A stretch of 64,000 nucleotides of DNA from Desmonostoc geniculatum HA4340-LM1 (GCA_019359545.1 JAHHHB010000013.1:1-64000), one strand, 5' to 3'. Positions 38,208-47,536 are shown, counted from the first letter of the stretch. The notes: generated by a model from the letters alone, not told the origin. Numbers and translations are program-made.

Positions 38208-39401
38208 ATGACTCAACAAACTTCTAGAATCTGCATCCTTGGTGGAGGCTTTGGTGGTCTCTACACAGCCCTGGGTTTAAGCCAGTTACCTTGGGAATCT
38301 ACGCAAAAACCCGAAATTGTTTTGGTAGATCAAAGCGATCGCTTTCTATTTTCCCCCTTTCTTTACGAATTACTCACTGGCGAACTGCAAACCTGGGAAA
38401 TCGCCCCACCATTTGAAGAACTTTTACAAGGTACAGGGGTACGTTTTTATCAAGGAGTGGTATCTGGAATTGACATCGACCAGCAACGGGTAAACTTACA
38501 TGAAGGATTAGAAATTTCTTACGACAGATTGGTGCTGGCCTTAGGAGGAGAGACACCGCTAGATTTAGTACCTGGTGCAGCAGACCATGCTTACCCATTC
38601 CGGACAATCTCCGACGCCTATCGTTTAGAAGAACGTCTGCGATTTTTGGAAGAATCCGATGCTGATAAAATTCGAGTGGCGATCGTTGGGGCTGGCTATA
38701 GTGGTGTAGAGTTAGCTTGTAAGCTAGCCGATCGACTAGGTGAAAGAGGACGCTTTCGGCTCGTTGAAATCGCCGACCAAATCTTGCGAACTTCCCCAGA
38801 ATTTAACCGTGAAGCAGCCAAAAAAGCAATAGAAGCCCGTGGCATTTTTCTCGATTTAGAAACCAAAGTCGAATCAATCGGGCAAGATACCATTTCCCTA
38901 GAATATAAAAATCAAGTAGACACAATTCCGGTCGAATTAGTCATTTGGACGGTGGGAACGCGAGTAGCACCGGTAGTGAAATCCCTTCCCCTCAAGCAAA
39001 ATCACCGTGGTCAAATCAGCACCACATCCAATCTACAAGTGTTTGAGCATCCAGAAATCTTTGCCTTAGGAGATTTAGCAGACTCTCATGACGCAGAAGG
39101 ACAGCAAGTCCCTGCAACCGCCCAAGCAGCTTTCCAACAAGCCGATTACGCCGCTTGGAACATCTGGGCTTCTCTTACCAATCGTCCCCTACTTCCCTTC
39201 CGCTATCAACATTTAGGGGAAATGATGGCATTGGGGAAAGACAACGCCACCCTTGCTGGCTTAGGAATCAAACTAGACGGGCCTTTAGCATACATCGGTC
39301 GCCGTCTTGCTTATTTATACAGGTTGCCAACTTTAGACCATCAGCTCAAAGTTGGTTTTAATTGGCTAGTCCGTCCTATTATAGAAACACTTTCTAAGTA
39401 A
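38208..39401 (+). CDS. Type II NAD(P)H dehydrogenase (NDH-2 family), NdbB-like
   Basis: A 397-aa FAD protein with two Rossmann motifs: ICILGGGFGGLYTA at the N-terminus (FAD) and VAIVGAGYSGVELA at about 164 (NAD(P)H), plus FALGDLAD near 285. It oxidises NAD(P)H and reduces a quinone at the membrane surface. The length and C-terminal region (GEMMALG, a late amphipathic segment) fit the cyanobacterial NdbB/plant NDC1 group, which includes demethylphylloquinone reductase. Choosing NdbB over NdbA or NdbC is a judgement from resemblance. Confidence 0.88.
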   Translation: MTQQTSRICILGGGFGGLYTALGLSQLPWESTQKPEIVLVDQSDRFLFSPFLYELLTGELQTWEIAPPFEELLQGTGVRFYQGVVSGIDIDQQRVNLHEGLEISYDRLVLALGGETPLDLVPGAADHAYPFRTISDAYRLEERLRFLEESDADKIRVAIVGAGYSGVELACKLADRLGERGRFRLVEIADQILRTSPEFNREAAKKAIEARGIFLDLETKVESIGQDTISLEYKNQVDTIPVELVIWTVGTRVAPVVKSLPLKQNHRGQISTTSNLQVFEHPEIFALGDLADSHDAEGQQVPATAQAAFQQADYAAWNIWASLTNRPLLPFRYQHLGEMMALGKDNATLAGLGIKLDGPLAYIGRRLAYLYRLPTLDHQLKVGFNWLVRPIIETLSK

Positions 39402-39554
39402 GATTGGGCATGGGGCATTGGGAGTCCTGAGTTAGGAGTTAGGAGTTAGGAGTTAGGAATTTAGAGTAAAAGTTATTCTCCCCCTGCTCCCTCATCTCCC
39501 TCATCCCCATGCCCTCATGCCCAATGCCCCATGCCCCATTTCCCAGTCCCCATT
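39402..39554. repeat. Intergenic heptamer repeats
   Basis: Tandem copies of GGAGTTA (about 39425-39455) followed by CCCATGC/CCCTCAT-type words. No regulatory site is discernible. Confidence 0.7.
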
Positions 39555-40202
39555 ATGGAACAACCGAAAGTTATTTTTTTAGATGCTGTGGGCACACTCT
39601 TCGATGTTAAAGGCAGTGTGGGTGAAGTTTATAGTCAGATAGCCCAGGAGTTCGGCGTTACAGTTTCCGCCGAGACATTAAATACAAGTTTCATCCAAAG
39701 CTTTAAAACAGCACCGCCGCCCATATTTCCAGATGCAGAACTGCAAGATATTCCCCAGCGTGAGTTTGATTGGTGGCGGATAATTGCCCTGAACACTTTT
39801 GAAAGTGCAGGTGTTCTCAAGCAATTTTCTGACTTTTCGGCTTTTTTTAGTGAACTTTATATTCACTTTGGTACTGGTGAACCGTGGTTTGTCTATCCTG
39901 ATGTCCTACCAGCTTTAATTAACTGGCGACGGTTGGGGGTTACTTTGGGGGTGCTGTCTAATTTTGATTCTCGGATTTACTCAGTATTGCAAAGTTTGGG
40001 ATTGAGAGAGTTTTTTAGTTCTATTACCATTTCTACCCAGGTACGTGCAGCTAAACCAGATCCTGAAATTTTTGCCATTGCTTTAAAAAAACATAAATGT
40101 TCCCCCGAAGCAGCATGGCATGTTGGCGATAGTATTGTGGAAGATTATTACGGAGCCAAAGCAGCTGGCTTGAGAGCCGTTTGGATTAATCGTGAGAAAT
40201 AA
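39555..40202 (+). CDS. HAD-superfamily hydrolase, subfamily IA
   Basis: About 215 aa. Motif I is FLDAVGTLFD, where the second Asp of the usual DxD is Val, as in the HDHD3/REG-2-like group. Motif II is LGVLSNFDSR, motif III has the Lys of AAKPDPEIF, and motif IV is HVGDSIVEDYYGA. It is probably a small-molecule phosphatase; the substrate is unknown. The ATG at 39555 directly precedes MEQPKVIF; an in-frame ATG 24 bases upstream is embedded in simple repeats and is not preferred. Confidence 0.88.
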   Translation: MEQPKVIFLDAVGTLFDVKGSVGEVYSQIAQEFGVTVSAETLNTSFIQSFKTAPPPIFPDAELQDIPQREFDWWRIIALNTFESAGVLKQFSDFSAFFSELYIHFGTGEPWFVYPDVLPALINWRRLGVTLGVLSNFDSRIYSVLQSLGLREFFSSITISTQVRAAKPDPEIFAIALKKHKCSPEAAWHVGDSIVEDYYGAKAAGLRAVWINREK

Positions 40203-40414
40203 ATGATATGCTGTCAGGAAAGATTAAATAATTCGTAATTCGTAATTCGTAATTCGTAATTAAGTTTTGCAATGGGGATTTTAATCCCACCGCAAAACTT
40301 GCCGCTTGATTAAAGCGGGGGACTTAAACCCACGGAATTTGTTAAAGCTATAGGAATCCGTTTTGATTTTTGAAATTATAGGTGACAAATTTTCATCCAG
40401 CAGAAAACGTACTT
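40203..40414. other. Gap with AATTCGT heptamers
   Basis: Four AATTCGT copies at about 40230-40260, then GGGATT/AATCCC hairpin-like repeats. No toxin gene accompanies the DUF433 gene on this side. Confidence 0.6.
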
Positions 40415-40747
40415 TCACAAACGATTTAGTAACTCCTGGTCACGTTGCGCTTTTAATGCTCTTAAACGTTGCATTAAAGGTGAAGGATTAGCTGATGATT
40501 CTTGATAGCGCTGTTCTCGCCACTTTGCTAACCGCAACATATAAGCATCTATTTCAAGACGATTATGTAGGTAGTATGTAAGCGTTGCGTAAATTTTCTC
40601 TAAATTCAGGGAAGGTAATTCCTTTAGAATTTGCTCTGGTGAATATCCTTGCAGGTAATATTGAATCACGTTATCAATACCAATGCGATGGCCTTTGATA
40701 CGGATGTCATCTGGGTCTAAAAATTCAAAATAATCTTCTAGTTGCAT
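40415..40747 (-). CDS. DUF433 domain protein
   Basis: A 110-aa protein whose first 75 residues match the DUF433 helix-turn-helix-like fold: RIKGHRIGIDNVIQYYLQGY, then SPEQILKELPSL, then IYATLTYYLHN. Many relatives are antitoxin-like and pair with a DUF5615 PIN-like toxin, but no partner gene is adjacent here. The C-terminal part is charged and helical. It is probably a DNA-binding or antitoxin orphan. Confidence 0.85.
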   Translation of the reverse strand: MQLEDYFEFLDPDDIRIKGHRIGIDNVIQYYLQGYSPEQILKELPSLNLEKIYATLTYYLHNRLEIDAYMLRLAKWREQRYQESSANPSPLMQRLRALKAQRDQELLNRL

Positions 40748-40787
40748 TCATCTGCCTCTCTAGGGTCTTTTATAATTCGTAATTAGT

Positions 40788-40945
40788 ACTTACAGCGATT
40801 TTCAGGTAAATGAACCACATTATTTTTATCTCACGCAAAGACGCAAAGGCAAGGCAGCGCGGTCTTGGGGGTTTCCCCCATGAGCGACTGCCGCGCAAAG
40901 GAAGAAATAAGACTGTGGTCTAAATACATGAAAACTGCTGCAAGT
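40788..40945. repeat. MITE-like element (ACTTACAGC ends) with nested hairpin insert
   Basis: Terminal inverted repeats of about 32 bp: ACTTACAGCGATTTTCAGG on the left, and ACTTGCAGCAGTTTTCATG as the complement of the right. A second copy at 62434-62555 lacks the GC-rich hairpin found here at 40845-40900. The element ends ten bases from the stop of the next minus-strand gene. Confidence 0.85.
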
Positions 40946-40955
40946 CGCACACTTT

Positions 40956-41411
40956 CTATTCTAGCGATCGCCTTATTCTTTCTTGGATCTCGGACTTCAG
41001 CTTTTCTAACTCGTCATCTTCTTCGTCTACCGGATAAAGTTCATGTCCTAGTCCAAATTGACGTTCTGGCTCGTTATCCTTCATTGTTGCCTCACTTGTG
41101 GCAAATGCCTTTTCCCAAACTTCCCACTTATCTCTAGGTTCTTCGATTTTCTGTATTAGTGTTTTTGGGTTGGGTGGAGTCCAATTTATGGGGCTGCACA
41201 AAACTCGAACAATCTGGTTTTGAAAGTCATAGACGACATCAAACACCTTAAACTTGCGCCAAGAGTTAGGTCTACCTGTCTCATCTACTGGCAAAACGAG
41301 AGTCTCGCCAATTCGGAGGAGCCACCTGGCATTTGATAACTCAGCTACCATTTTGCTGGATGCATCAACACTCCAAACAATACGGAGCTTGAAATCTTGA
41401 GGATTTGTCAT
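40956..41411 (-). CDS. Hypothetical protein, 151 aa
   Basis: A soluble protein with no recognisable domain. The first 95 residues look like a compact beta-rich unit (LRIVWSVDASSKMVAELS, LVLPVDETGRPNSW, VLCSPINWTPP). The C-terminal third is acidic and helical (DEEDDELEKLKSEIQERI). There is no signal peptide. The context of mobile elements on both sides gives no functional clue. Confidence 0.65.
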   Translation of the reverse strand: MTNPQDFKLRIVWSVDASSKMVAELSNARWLLRIGETLVLPVDETGRPNSWRKFKVFDVVYDFQNQIVRVLCSPINWTPPNPKTLIQKIEEPRDKWEVWEKAFATSEATMKDNEPERQFGLGHELYPVDEEDDELEKLKSEIQERIRRSLE

Positions 41412-41490
41412 AATTTTGGAATAGGATTATACCTAGAAAGCCCAAAATTCACTTACGTTTAACCAATTGTTGAAAATTTTTCATAATTAT

Positions 41491-41581
41491 AGGACTTACG
41501 CAAAAGTACACGCTGTAGGGGCAATTCATGAATTGCCCCTACGTGAAAATAAGGGTTTCGGCTATTGTTTGCGTAAGTCCT
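41491..41581. repeat. 91-bp MITE with AGGACTTACGCAAA ends and a perfect central palindrome
   Basis: The 14-bp terminal repeats are exact. The centre (41515-41542) is a perfect 28-bp palindrome, GTAGGGGCAATTCA and its complement. The flanks are A/T-rich and similar to each other, suggesting a target duplication around AATTAT. Confidence 0.9.
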
Positions 41582-41801
41582 AAATTATAGAGACAATAAA
41601 CCCCTCCAAGAGCGATCGCCTGATAAATTCCCCAGTCACCCCAAAACCTATTACTCCAAAAATTAGAACTTTCAAGCTCAGATATTCAACGACGAAGCTC
41701 AGATGTCCCTCATCCACCACTCCCTTATTCCCCATGCTGCCCGAACACTCGTATGATCGAGATATCAGGAAAATATAACAGCCAAATTTTTACCGTAAAA
41801 C

Positions 41802-42662
41802 ATGGGCAGTATTTGGGAAATCGATTTTTACTCTCGTCCGATTTTGGACGCCAATCAAAAAAAAGTTTGGGAAGTCTTAGTCTGTGAAAGTCCCTTGGAT
41901 ACCAATACAAAAGCAGATTCTTTGTTTCGCTATGCTCAATATTGCCCCAGTACCCAGGTAAATTCGGGCTGGTTGCGGACAGCATTGCAAGAGGCTATTG
42001 ACAAAGCTGGAAAAGCGCCAATTAAAATTCGCTTTTTCCGCCGCCAAATGAACAATATGATTACGAAAGCTTGCCAAGACTTGGGGATTCCCGCCCAACC
42101 TAGCCGCCGCACTTTGATTCTCAACCAATGGTTAGAACAGCGGATGCAGGAAGTCTATCCTCAAGAATCGGGGTATCAAGGGGGAACTAATCCTTCAGTC
42201 CGGTTGGAGAAGCCTTTGCCGCAACGTTTACCAGATGCTTTAGAAGGACAGCAGTGGGTATTTGTGAGCTTAGCAGCCGAGGATTTAGCAGAGATGTCAG
42301 AGTGGGAAATTGGCTTTGGTGAAGCTTTCCCCCTAGAGTTGGCGCAAGTATCACCCGAAACCCGTATTCCTGGTGTTTTGATTTTCTCACCTAGAGCGTT
42401 GCCTTTGGCGGGCTGGATGTCTGGTTTGGAGTTGGCTTTCTTGAAAGTTGACACTAGCGAAGAGGCGAAATTGCTTTTAGAAACTGGTGTTACTGAAAGC
42501 TGGATTGTGGCAAATATCAAAAAATCTCAAACTTTAGCAGAGGCCAAAGGTTTTGAAGAAGCTAAGCAAAAAGCTAATGGAGTGCATTTTCTAGGTGTAC
42601 AGTCCGATCCGAAAGCGGAATCATTTGCTGGTTTTTGGCTGTTGCAAGAGGTTAATCTTTGA
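41802..42662 (+). CDS. Tab2/Atab2-family RNA-binding protein
   Basis: A 286-aa protein beginning MGSIWEIDFYSRPILD, the hallmark start of the Tab2 (DUF1092) family, and ending in FAGFWLLQEVNL, matching its conserved end. In algae and plants Tab2/Atab2 binds psaB mRNA and promotes photosystem I translation. Cyanobacterial members are presumed to act on photosystem mRNAs, but their exact role is less certain. It stands alone. The 3' side runs into low-complexity repeats directly after the stop. Confidence 0.9.
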   Translation: MGSIWEIDFYSRPILDANQKKVWEVLVCESPLDTNTKADSLFRYAQYCPSTQVNSGWLRTALQEAIDKAGKAPIKIRFFRRQMNNMITKACQDLGIPAQPSRRTLILNQWLEQRMQEVYPQESGYQGGTNPSVRLEKPLPQRLPDALEGQQWVFVSLAAEDLAEMSEWEIGFGEAFPLELAQVSPETRIPGVLIFSPRALPLAGWMSGLELAFLKVDTSEEAKLLLETGVTESWIVANIKKSQTLAEAKGFEEAKQKANGVHFLGVQSDPKAESFAGFWLLQEVNL

Positions 42663-43218
42663 AAATGGGGAGTGGGGAGTGGGGAGATGAGGGGGATGAG
42701 GGGGATGGGGAGGTAGGGGAAAAGGTTAAAGGGTAAAGGTTAAAGGCAACAGGCAACAGGCAACAGGCATAAGTGTTGGTGTGGAACGGGGATTTAAACC
42801 CCGCCCCACGCAATCTCACCTTGGAGGCAGGGCTTTTGACCTTTGATTGTTGGTCGAGGGAACGAACAGGCAACAATTTCCGCGTCTCACCAAAAATCTT
42901 TACTGTTGCCTGTTCCCTATTCCCTCGACCGAAGGTCGGTAAAGGGATAAATTTAACCTTTCCCCCTTACCCCTTTCCCTTTCCCCCTTCCTAATGCCCA
43001 ATGACTGATGACTAATGACTAATGACTAATGACCGAAAATTGCGATCGCCTGAGAAACGTTGAGACATGACAATGATTTGGGATAATTATCTGCGTCCAT
43101 CAGTGTTGATCTGTTGTTGAAAATTGCAGCTGCAAAGACGCGCTGATGGTTTTTTGGATAATTATCTGCGTCTGTTGGCGTTGATATGGGGTTCAAAATC
43201 CACAATTCACTAACGGTC
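42663..43218. other. Repeat-rich gap with duplicated TTGGATAATTATCTGCGTC word
   Basis: GGGGAGT/GGGGATG simple repeats, AGGCAAC heptamers, a GGGGATTTAAACCCC hairpin (about 42789) and two copies of a roughly 30-bp word (about 43078 and 43153) ending in GTTGATAT. The second copy overlaps an upstream candidate start of the next gene. Confidence 0.65.
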
Positions 43219-44532
43219 ATGGGTTCTGAAAATTTGTCAAAAGATACACTAGCAGAAGAACTGCTGGAACTAGCGATCAAATCTGGAGCAGAAGCAGCTG
43301 AGGTGTATCAGTCGCACTCGCTTTCTCGTCCAGTTTTTTTTGAGGCAAACCGACTCAAGCAGCTAGAAACCAGCCAATCTGAAGGTACAGCGCTGCGGCT
43401 TTGGCGAAATGGGCGTCCAGGACTGACGGTGGCTTATGGTTCTGTCCCAGCCCAGGTGATGGTGGAAAAAGCTTTGGCTTTGAGTCAACTTAATCAACCG
43501 GAACTAGTGGAATTAGGCTCTAATTTTCAACCATCTTACCCAGATTTAGGAACAAGTGTGCCGATAGAGGTTTTGGTAGACTGGGGCAAGGAAGCGATCG
43601 CACTTATCCGCGATGCTTATCCTGATGTTGTCTGCAATGGCGACTGGGAATGTGATGTGGAAACCACTAGGCTAGTGAACACTAAAGGTTTAGATTGTCA
43701 CTACACTGATACTACCCTCAGTTGCTACATATCGGCAGAATTGGTGCGCGGTGATGATTTTTTGAGTGTTGCCGATGGTCAAACTAAGCGGGGCGAACTC
43801 CACCCAGACAAATTAGCTAACCAAATTTTACAGCGGTTAATTTGGGCAAGAGAAAATGTTTCATCTCCCAATGGCCGCGTCCCAGTTTTGTTTACTTCTA
43901 AAGCCGCCGATATGCTATGGGGTACTGTACAAGCAGCTTTGAATGGCAAGCGAGTTTTAGAAGCTGCTTCCCCGTGGGCAGAACGCCTGGGTAGCCCAAT
44001 CATGGCACCTAGCCTCACTCTCTACCAAGATCCCGAAGCCGGCCCTTACAGTTGCCCTTTTGATGATGAAGGCACTCCTACCCAATTTTTAGTATTTGTC
44101 CAAAACGGAACCTTAGAGCATTTTTATGGCGATCGCACTATCGGCGCACAACTGAGTACTCACACTACTGGCAATGGTTTTCGCCCTAGTTTAGGTAGCT
44201 ATCCCACCCCTGGTTTATTTAATTTTCTCATCCAGCCAGGATCGTTATCTCTACAAGAGTTGATTGAACACCTCGATGATGGCTTAATTGTCGATCAAAT
44301 GCTGGGTAATGGCGGCAGTATTTCTGGAGATTTTTCGATCAACGTTGATTTAGGCTACCGCGTCCAAAATGGTCAGGTAATTGGACGCGTTAAGGATACG
44401 ATGGTTGCAGGTAATGTCTACGCAGCCCTCAAGCAATTAGTTACACTCGGCAACGATGCCGATTGGAATGGTTCTTGCTATACTCCATCTCTTATAGTGG
44501 AAGGACTATCCACGACCGGGAGAAGTCATTAA
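43219..44532 (+). CDS. PmbA/TldD-family metalloprotease subunit
   Basis: About 437 aa from the chosen start; an ATG eleven codons upstream lies inside a repeat. The fold of the TldD/PmbA (TldE) family is recognisable from YQSHSLSRPVFFEANRLKQL, TALRLWRNGRPGLTVAYG, the DDEGTPTQ segment and the C-terminal DFSINVDLGYRVQNG. No HExxxH motif of the catalytic TldD partner is evident, so this is the PmbA-like subunit. In bacteria the pair matures modified peptides and degrades unfolded chains. The TldD partner is not in the window. Confidence 0.88.
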   Translation: MGSENLSKDTLAEELLELAIKSGAEAAEVYQSHSLSRPVFFEANRLKQLETSQSEGTALRLWRNGRPGLTVAYGSVPAQVMVEKALALSQLNQPELVELGSNFQPSYPDLGTSVPIEVLVDWGKEAIALIRDAYPDVVCNGDWECDVETTRLVNTKGLDCHYTDTTLSCYISAELVRGDDFLSVADGQTKRGELHPDKLANQILQRLIWARENVSSPNGRVPVLFTSKAADMLWGTVQAALNGKRVLEAASPWAERLGSPIMAPSLTLYQDPEAGPYSCPFDDEGTPTQFLVFVQNGTLEHFYGDRTIGAQLSTHTTGNGFRPSLGSYPTPGLFNFLIQPGSLSLQELIEHLDDGLIVDQMLGNGGSISGDFSINVDLGYRVQNGQVIGRVKDTMVAGNVYAALKQLVTLGNDADWNGSCYTPSLIVEGLSTTGRSH

Positions 44533-44574
44533 ATGGTATGGGGAATTGGGCATTGGGCATTGGGCATGAAGGAC

Positions 44575-44763
44575 GAGTCTTTGATACTCGTGAATGAGTC
44601 TTTGATACTCGCCGATGAGTCTTTGATACTCGTGGACGAGTCTTTAATACTCGCCAACGAGTCTTTGATACTCGTCGGCGAGTCTTTGAACTCCGTTAAT
44701 GAGTCTTTGATCCTCGTGAATGAGTCCTTGAACTCCGTTAATGAATCTTTGAACTCCACTCAC
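44575..44763. repeat. Nine-copy 21-bp tandem array
   Basis: Units of the form GAGTCTTTGATACTCGTGAAT. Within most units ACGAGT and ACTCGT can pair around CTTTGAT. The period is seven codons, and both strands stay open through the array. It is flanked by GGGCATT and CCCAATG heptamers. It lies between the PmbA and ClC genes and overlaps neither. Confidence 0.9.
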
Positions 44764-44848
44764 CTCCCCCCATGCCCAATGCCCAATGCCCAATGCCCCA
44801 TGCCCAATGCCCAATACCCAATGCCCCATGCCCTAATCCCCAAAAATT

Positions 44849-47536
44849 ATGTCTCTTCCTGTTCTGAATCAGCGCTTTCGCACTTGGTGGCAGCCTAGAA
44901 GAGGTTTGGCGATCGCCGAAGCTTGTATTATCGGTCTGGTTGCTGCCTTATCTGCGGTGTTGCTGAAAGTGGGTTCGGGATGGCTGGGGACTTGGCGAGT
45001 CCACAGTACTAGGCTTTTACCTGTATGGCTGGCACTACCGATAGTTGGTCTTGTTCTGGGGTTTATGGCTGGTTGGTTGGTGGAAAGGTTGGCACCAGAG
45101 GCTGCTGGTAGCGGTATTCCCCAAGTTAAAGCAACTTTAGCTAATGTACCCATCAGGTTATCCTGGCGCGTGGCTGGTGTGAAGTTACTCAGTGCCATGA
45201 TTACCATAGGTTCCGGTATGACTCTGGGACGCCAAGGGCCTACTGTCCAGGTGGGGGCAGGTTTGGCAGCAGGTTTGAGTCGCTGGGTTCCCACTTCCCC
45301 GGATCATCGGCGACAAATGATTGCAGCGGGCGCGGGTGCAGGTTTAGCAGCTGCTTTCAATGCCCCCATCGCAGGTGTATTATTTATCGTGGAAGAGTTA
45401 CTCCACGATTTATCGGGGCTGACTCTGGGAACGGCGATTATCGCTTCGTTTATTGGTGGGGTGATATCCCGGCTTTTAGGTGGTGGCAGTTTAGACTTGA
45501 ATCTGCAATTGGTGCAATCTTCCAGCCAATTCTCTATCCCCGAAATTCCCTTTTTCCTGGTATTGGGTATTTTGGCAGGTTTACTGGGTGCATTATTTAA
45601 TCGGGGAATAATATTTAGTATTAAATGTTATCAAAAATTACACATCAGCTTATCGCTGCGGGTGGCTTTGGCGGGATTTATCTCTGGTGTTGTCGTGGCA
45701 ATGCTCCCCGCATCTTTCCGTGATAATACTGGGTTGAGAGAGTATGTAATTACTGGAGTAGCCCATCCGACTGTGGCAGCGATCGCCTTTGGGGCACAGT
45801 TCATCCTCACACTGGTAGCATTTGGTTCCGGAGCGCCAGGGGGTTTATTCGCTCCTAGTTTGATTTTGGGTTCTTGTTTAGGACACATCATTGGTGTATT
45901 TGAGTTTTATATTACAGGAACTGGTTCACCCACTACTTATGCCCTAGCGGGTATGGGTGGATTTTTTAGCGCCGTCTCCAAGGTGCCAATCACGGCAATT
46001 GTGATTGTGTTTGAGATGACTACAGATTTCAATCTGGTGCTACCTTTAATGATTGTTTCTGTAGCAGCATACTTGGTTGCGGAGAAGGCGGTGCCTGGTT
46101 CGCTTTACGAGAAACTTTTGGAATTGAAAGGTATTACTCTCACCACAGAAGTTGCTGTAGAGGGAGCATTAACTAAGTTAACCGCCAAAGATGTGATGCA
46201 AGAACGGGTGGAAACTCTGGATGCAGAGATGAGTTTGGAAGAAGCAATGCAAGCTTTTGCTCGTTCCCATCATCGGGGTTTTCCCGTAGTAGAAGATAGT
46301 AAATTGGTAGGAATTGTGACGCAAACAGATTTACTGAAAATCCGTGAGAGTGCAAAGCAGACGCTACGCGAAGGCAATTTAGCCAATGATATTTCTTTAA
46401 AAGAAATTATGACGCCTGTCCCAATTACAGTAACGCCAATCCACACCTTGAGCAATGTACTTTATTTACTCGATCGCTATCAAATCAGTCGCTTACCAGT
46501 AGTGGATGGACGAAAACTGATTGGGATTATTACCCGTGCAGATATTATTCGGGCGGAAGCAGACCATCTGAATGCTGATGATAGGAAACCTAAACTGCGA
46601 CCAGAACCTTCTTATGTAGTTTATCAAACGCGATCGCCAAGCATCGGTAGAGGGAAATTATTAGTGCCAGTAGCTAACCCCGAAACGGCGGCTATATTAT
46701 TGCAAATGGCAGCAGCTATTGCCCGCGATCGCCATTACGAAATAGAGTGCATACAAGTAATGCTGGTGTCACGCCACATTTCCCCATGTGAAACACAGGT
46801 GAGAACAGCAAAAAGCCGCCGTTTGCTCCGACAAGCAGAAGTTTTAGCAAAAAAGTGGCAAATTCCCCTGCACACACAAATTCGAGTTACCCACGATGTC
46901 GCCCAAGCAATTTTGGAGACAATCAACGAAGGACACATCGACCTAATTTTAATGGGTTGGAAAGGTAGCACATCTACCCCAGGTCGGATTTTTGGCAACG
47001 TTGTAGACACCATAATTCGTCAAGCCACCTGTGAAGTAGTTTTAGTAAAGTTAGGCAAAACTCAGGAAGAGGCGGGGACACGGGGACGCGGCGACACGGG
47101 GAAAGAATTCTTTGCGTCTCCTCCCACTCCCCACTTCAACCGCTGGCTAGTCCCGATGGCTGGTGGTCCCAATTCAGTAGTAGCTATTAAATTGCTTCCG
47201 GCTTTAGTTACCTTGGGGAATGAACCACAAATTCGCCTGACACAGGTGTTTAAGCCATCTGAGTTGCAGCCAAACATGACAGTTTTAGAAAATGCTATCC
47301 GTCAGTTGATGCGTCGCCGTAAATTGTCTAGTACCGTTGTTGCTCTTCCAGTACAGGCTGATTCAGTTGCCGAAGGTGTGATTAAATTAGTGAAAACTGA
47401 AGGTTATGATGTTGTAGTTTTGGGCGCTTCCCGTGAGGGATTGTTGCAGCAGGCGATTCAAGGTAATATTCCAGAAGCGATCGCATCTGGTGTAGAAAGT
47501 ACAGTAATTCTGGTCAAGAGTGCGATTAATAATTAA
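44849..47536 (+). CDS. ClC chloride channel/transporter with CBS pair and two universal-stress-like domains
   Basis: An 895-aa protein. The ClC core (about 15-440) contains GSGIPQ, LGRQGPTVQVG, VLFIVEELLHDL and GSGAPGGLFAPSLILG. The gating glutamate of the GREGP motif is Gln129 (codon CAA at 45233), while the inner proton-pathway Glu equivalent (IVEEL) is kept. Two CBS domains follow (about 445-575), then a UspA-like domain (about 605-735, VVLVKLG at its end) and a second one (about 765-895, VVVLGAS, VILVKS). A repeat-derived linker joins the last two. Many cyanobacterial ClC proteins are extended this way. The Gln suggests altered coupling, perhaps channel-like Cl- conduction. Confidence 0.92.
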   Translation: MSLPVLNQRFRTWWQPRRGLAIAEACIIGLVAALSAVLLKVGSGWLGTWRVHSTRLLPVWLALPIVGLVLGFMAGWLVERLAPEAAGSGIPQVKATLANVPIRLSWRVAGVKLLSAMITIGSGMTLGRQGPTVQVGAGLAAGLSRWVPTSPDHRRQMIAAGAGAGLAAAFNAPIAGVLFIVEELLHDLSGLTLGTAIIASFIGGVISRLLGGGSLDLNLQLVQSSSQFSIPEIPFFLVLGILAGLLGALFNRGIIFSIKCYQKLHISLSLRVALAGFISGVVVAMLPASFRDNTGLREYVITGVAHPTVAAIAFGAQFILTLVAFGSGAPGGLFAPSLILGSCLGHIIGVFEFYITGTGSPTTYALAGMGGFFSAVSKVPITAIVIVFEMTTDFNLVLPLMIVSVAAYLVAEKAVPGSLYEKLLELKGITLTTEVAVEGALTKLTAKDVMQERVETLDAEMSLEEAMQAFARSHHRGFPVVEDSKLVGIVTQTDLLKIRESAKQTLREGNLANDISLKEIMTPVPITVTPIHTLSNVLYLLDRYQISRLPVVDGRKLIGIITRADIIRAEADHLNADDRKPKLRPEPSYVVYQTRSPSIGRGKLLVPVANPETAAILLQMAAAIARDRHYEIECIQVMLVSRHISPCETQVRTAKSRRLLRQAEVLAKKWQIPLHTQIRVTHDVAQAILETINEGHIDLILMGWKGSTSTPGRIFGNVVDTIIRQATCEVVLVKLGKTQEEAGTRGRGDTGKEFFASPPTPHFNRWLVPMAGGPNSVVAIKLLPALVTLGNEPQIRLTQVFKPSELQPNMTVLENAIRQLMRRRKLSSTVVALPVQADSVAEGVIKLVKTEGYDVVVLGASREGLLQQAIQGNIPEAIASGVESTVILVKSAINN
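47068..47108. repeat. In-frame GGGGACACG-type repeat in ClC linker
   Basis: Purine-rich units (GGGGACACGGGGACGCGG) encode a Gly/Arg/Thr-rich linker (about residues 740-760) between the two Usp-like domains. The units are typical of intergenic simple repeats in these genomes. Confidence 0.75.

Noticed and set aside
44533-44898. A 121-codon plus-strand frame and a 76-codon minus-strand frame through the 21-bp array
   Set aside because: Both are open only because the repeat period is a multiple of three without stops. They lack ribosome sites, consist of simple repeats, and the plus frame runs into the ClC gene start in another frame.
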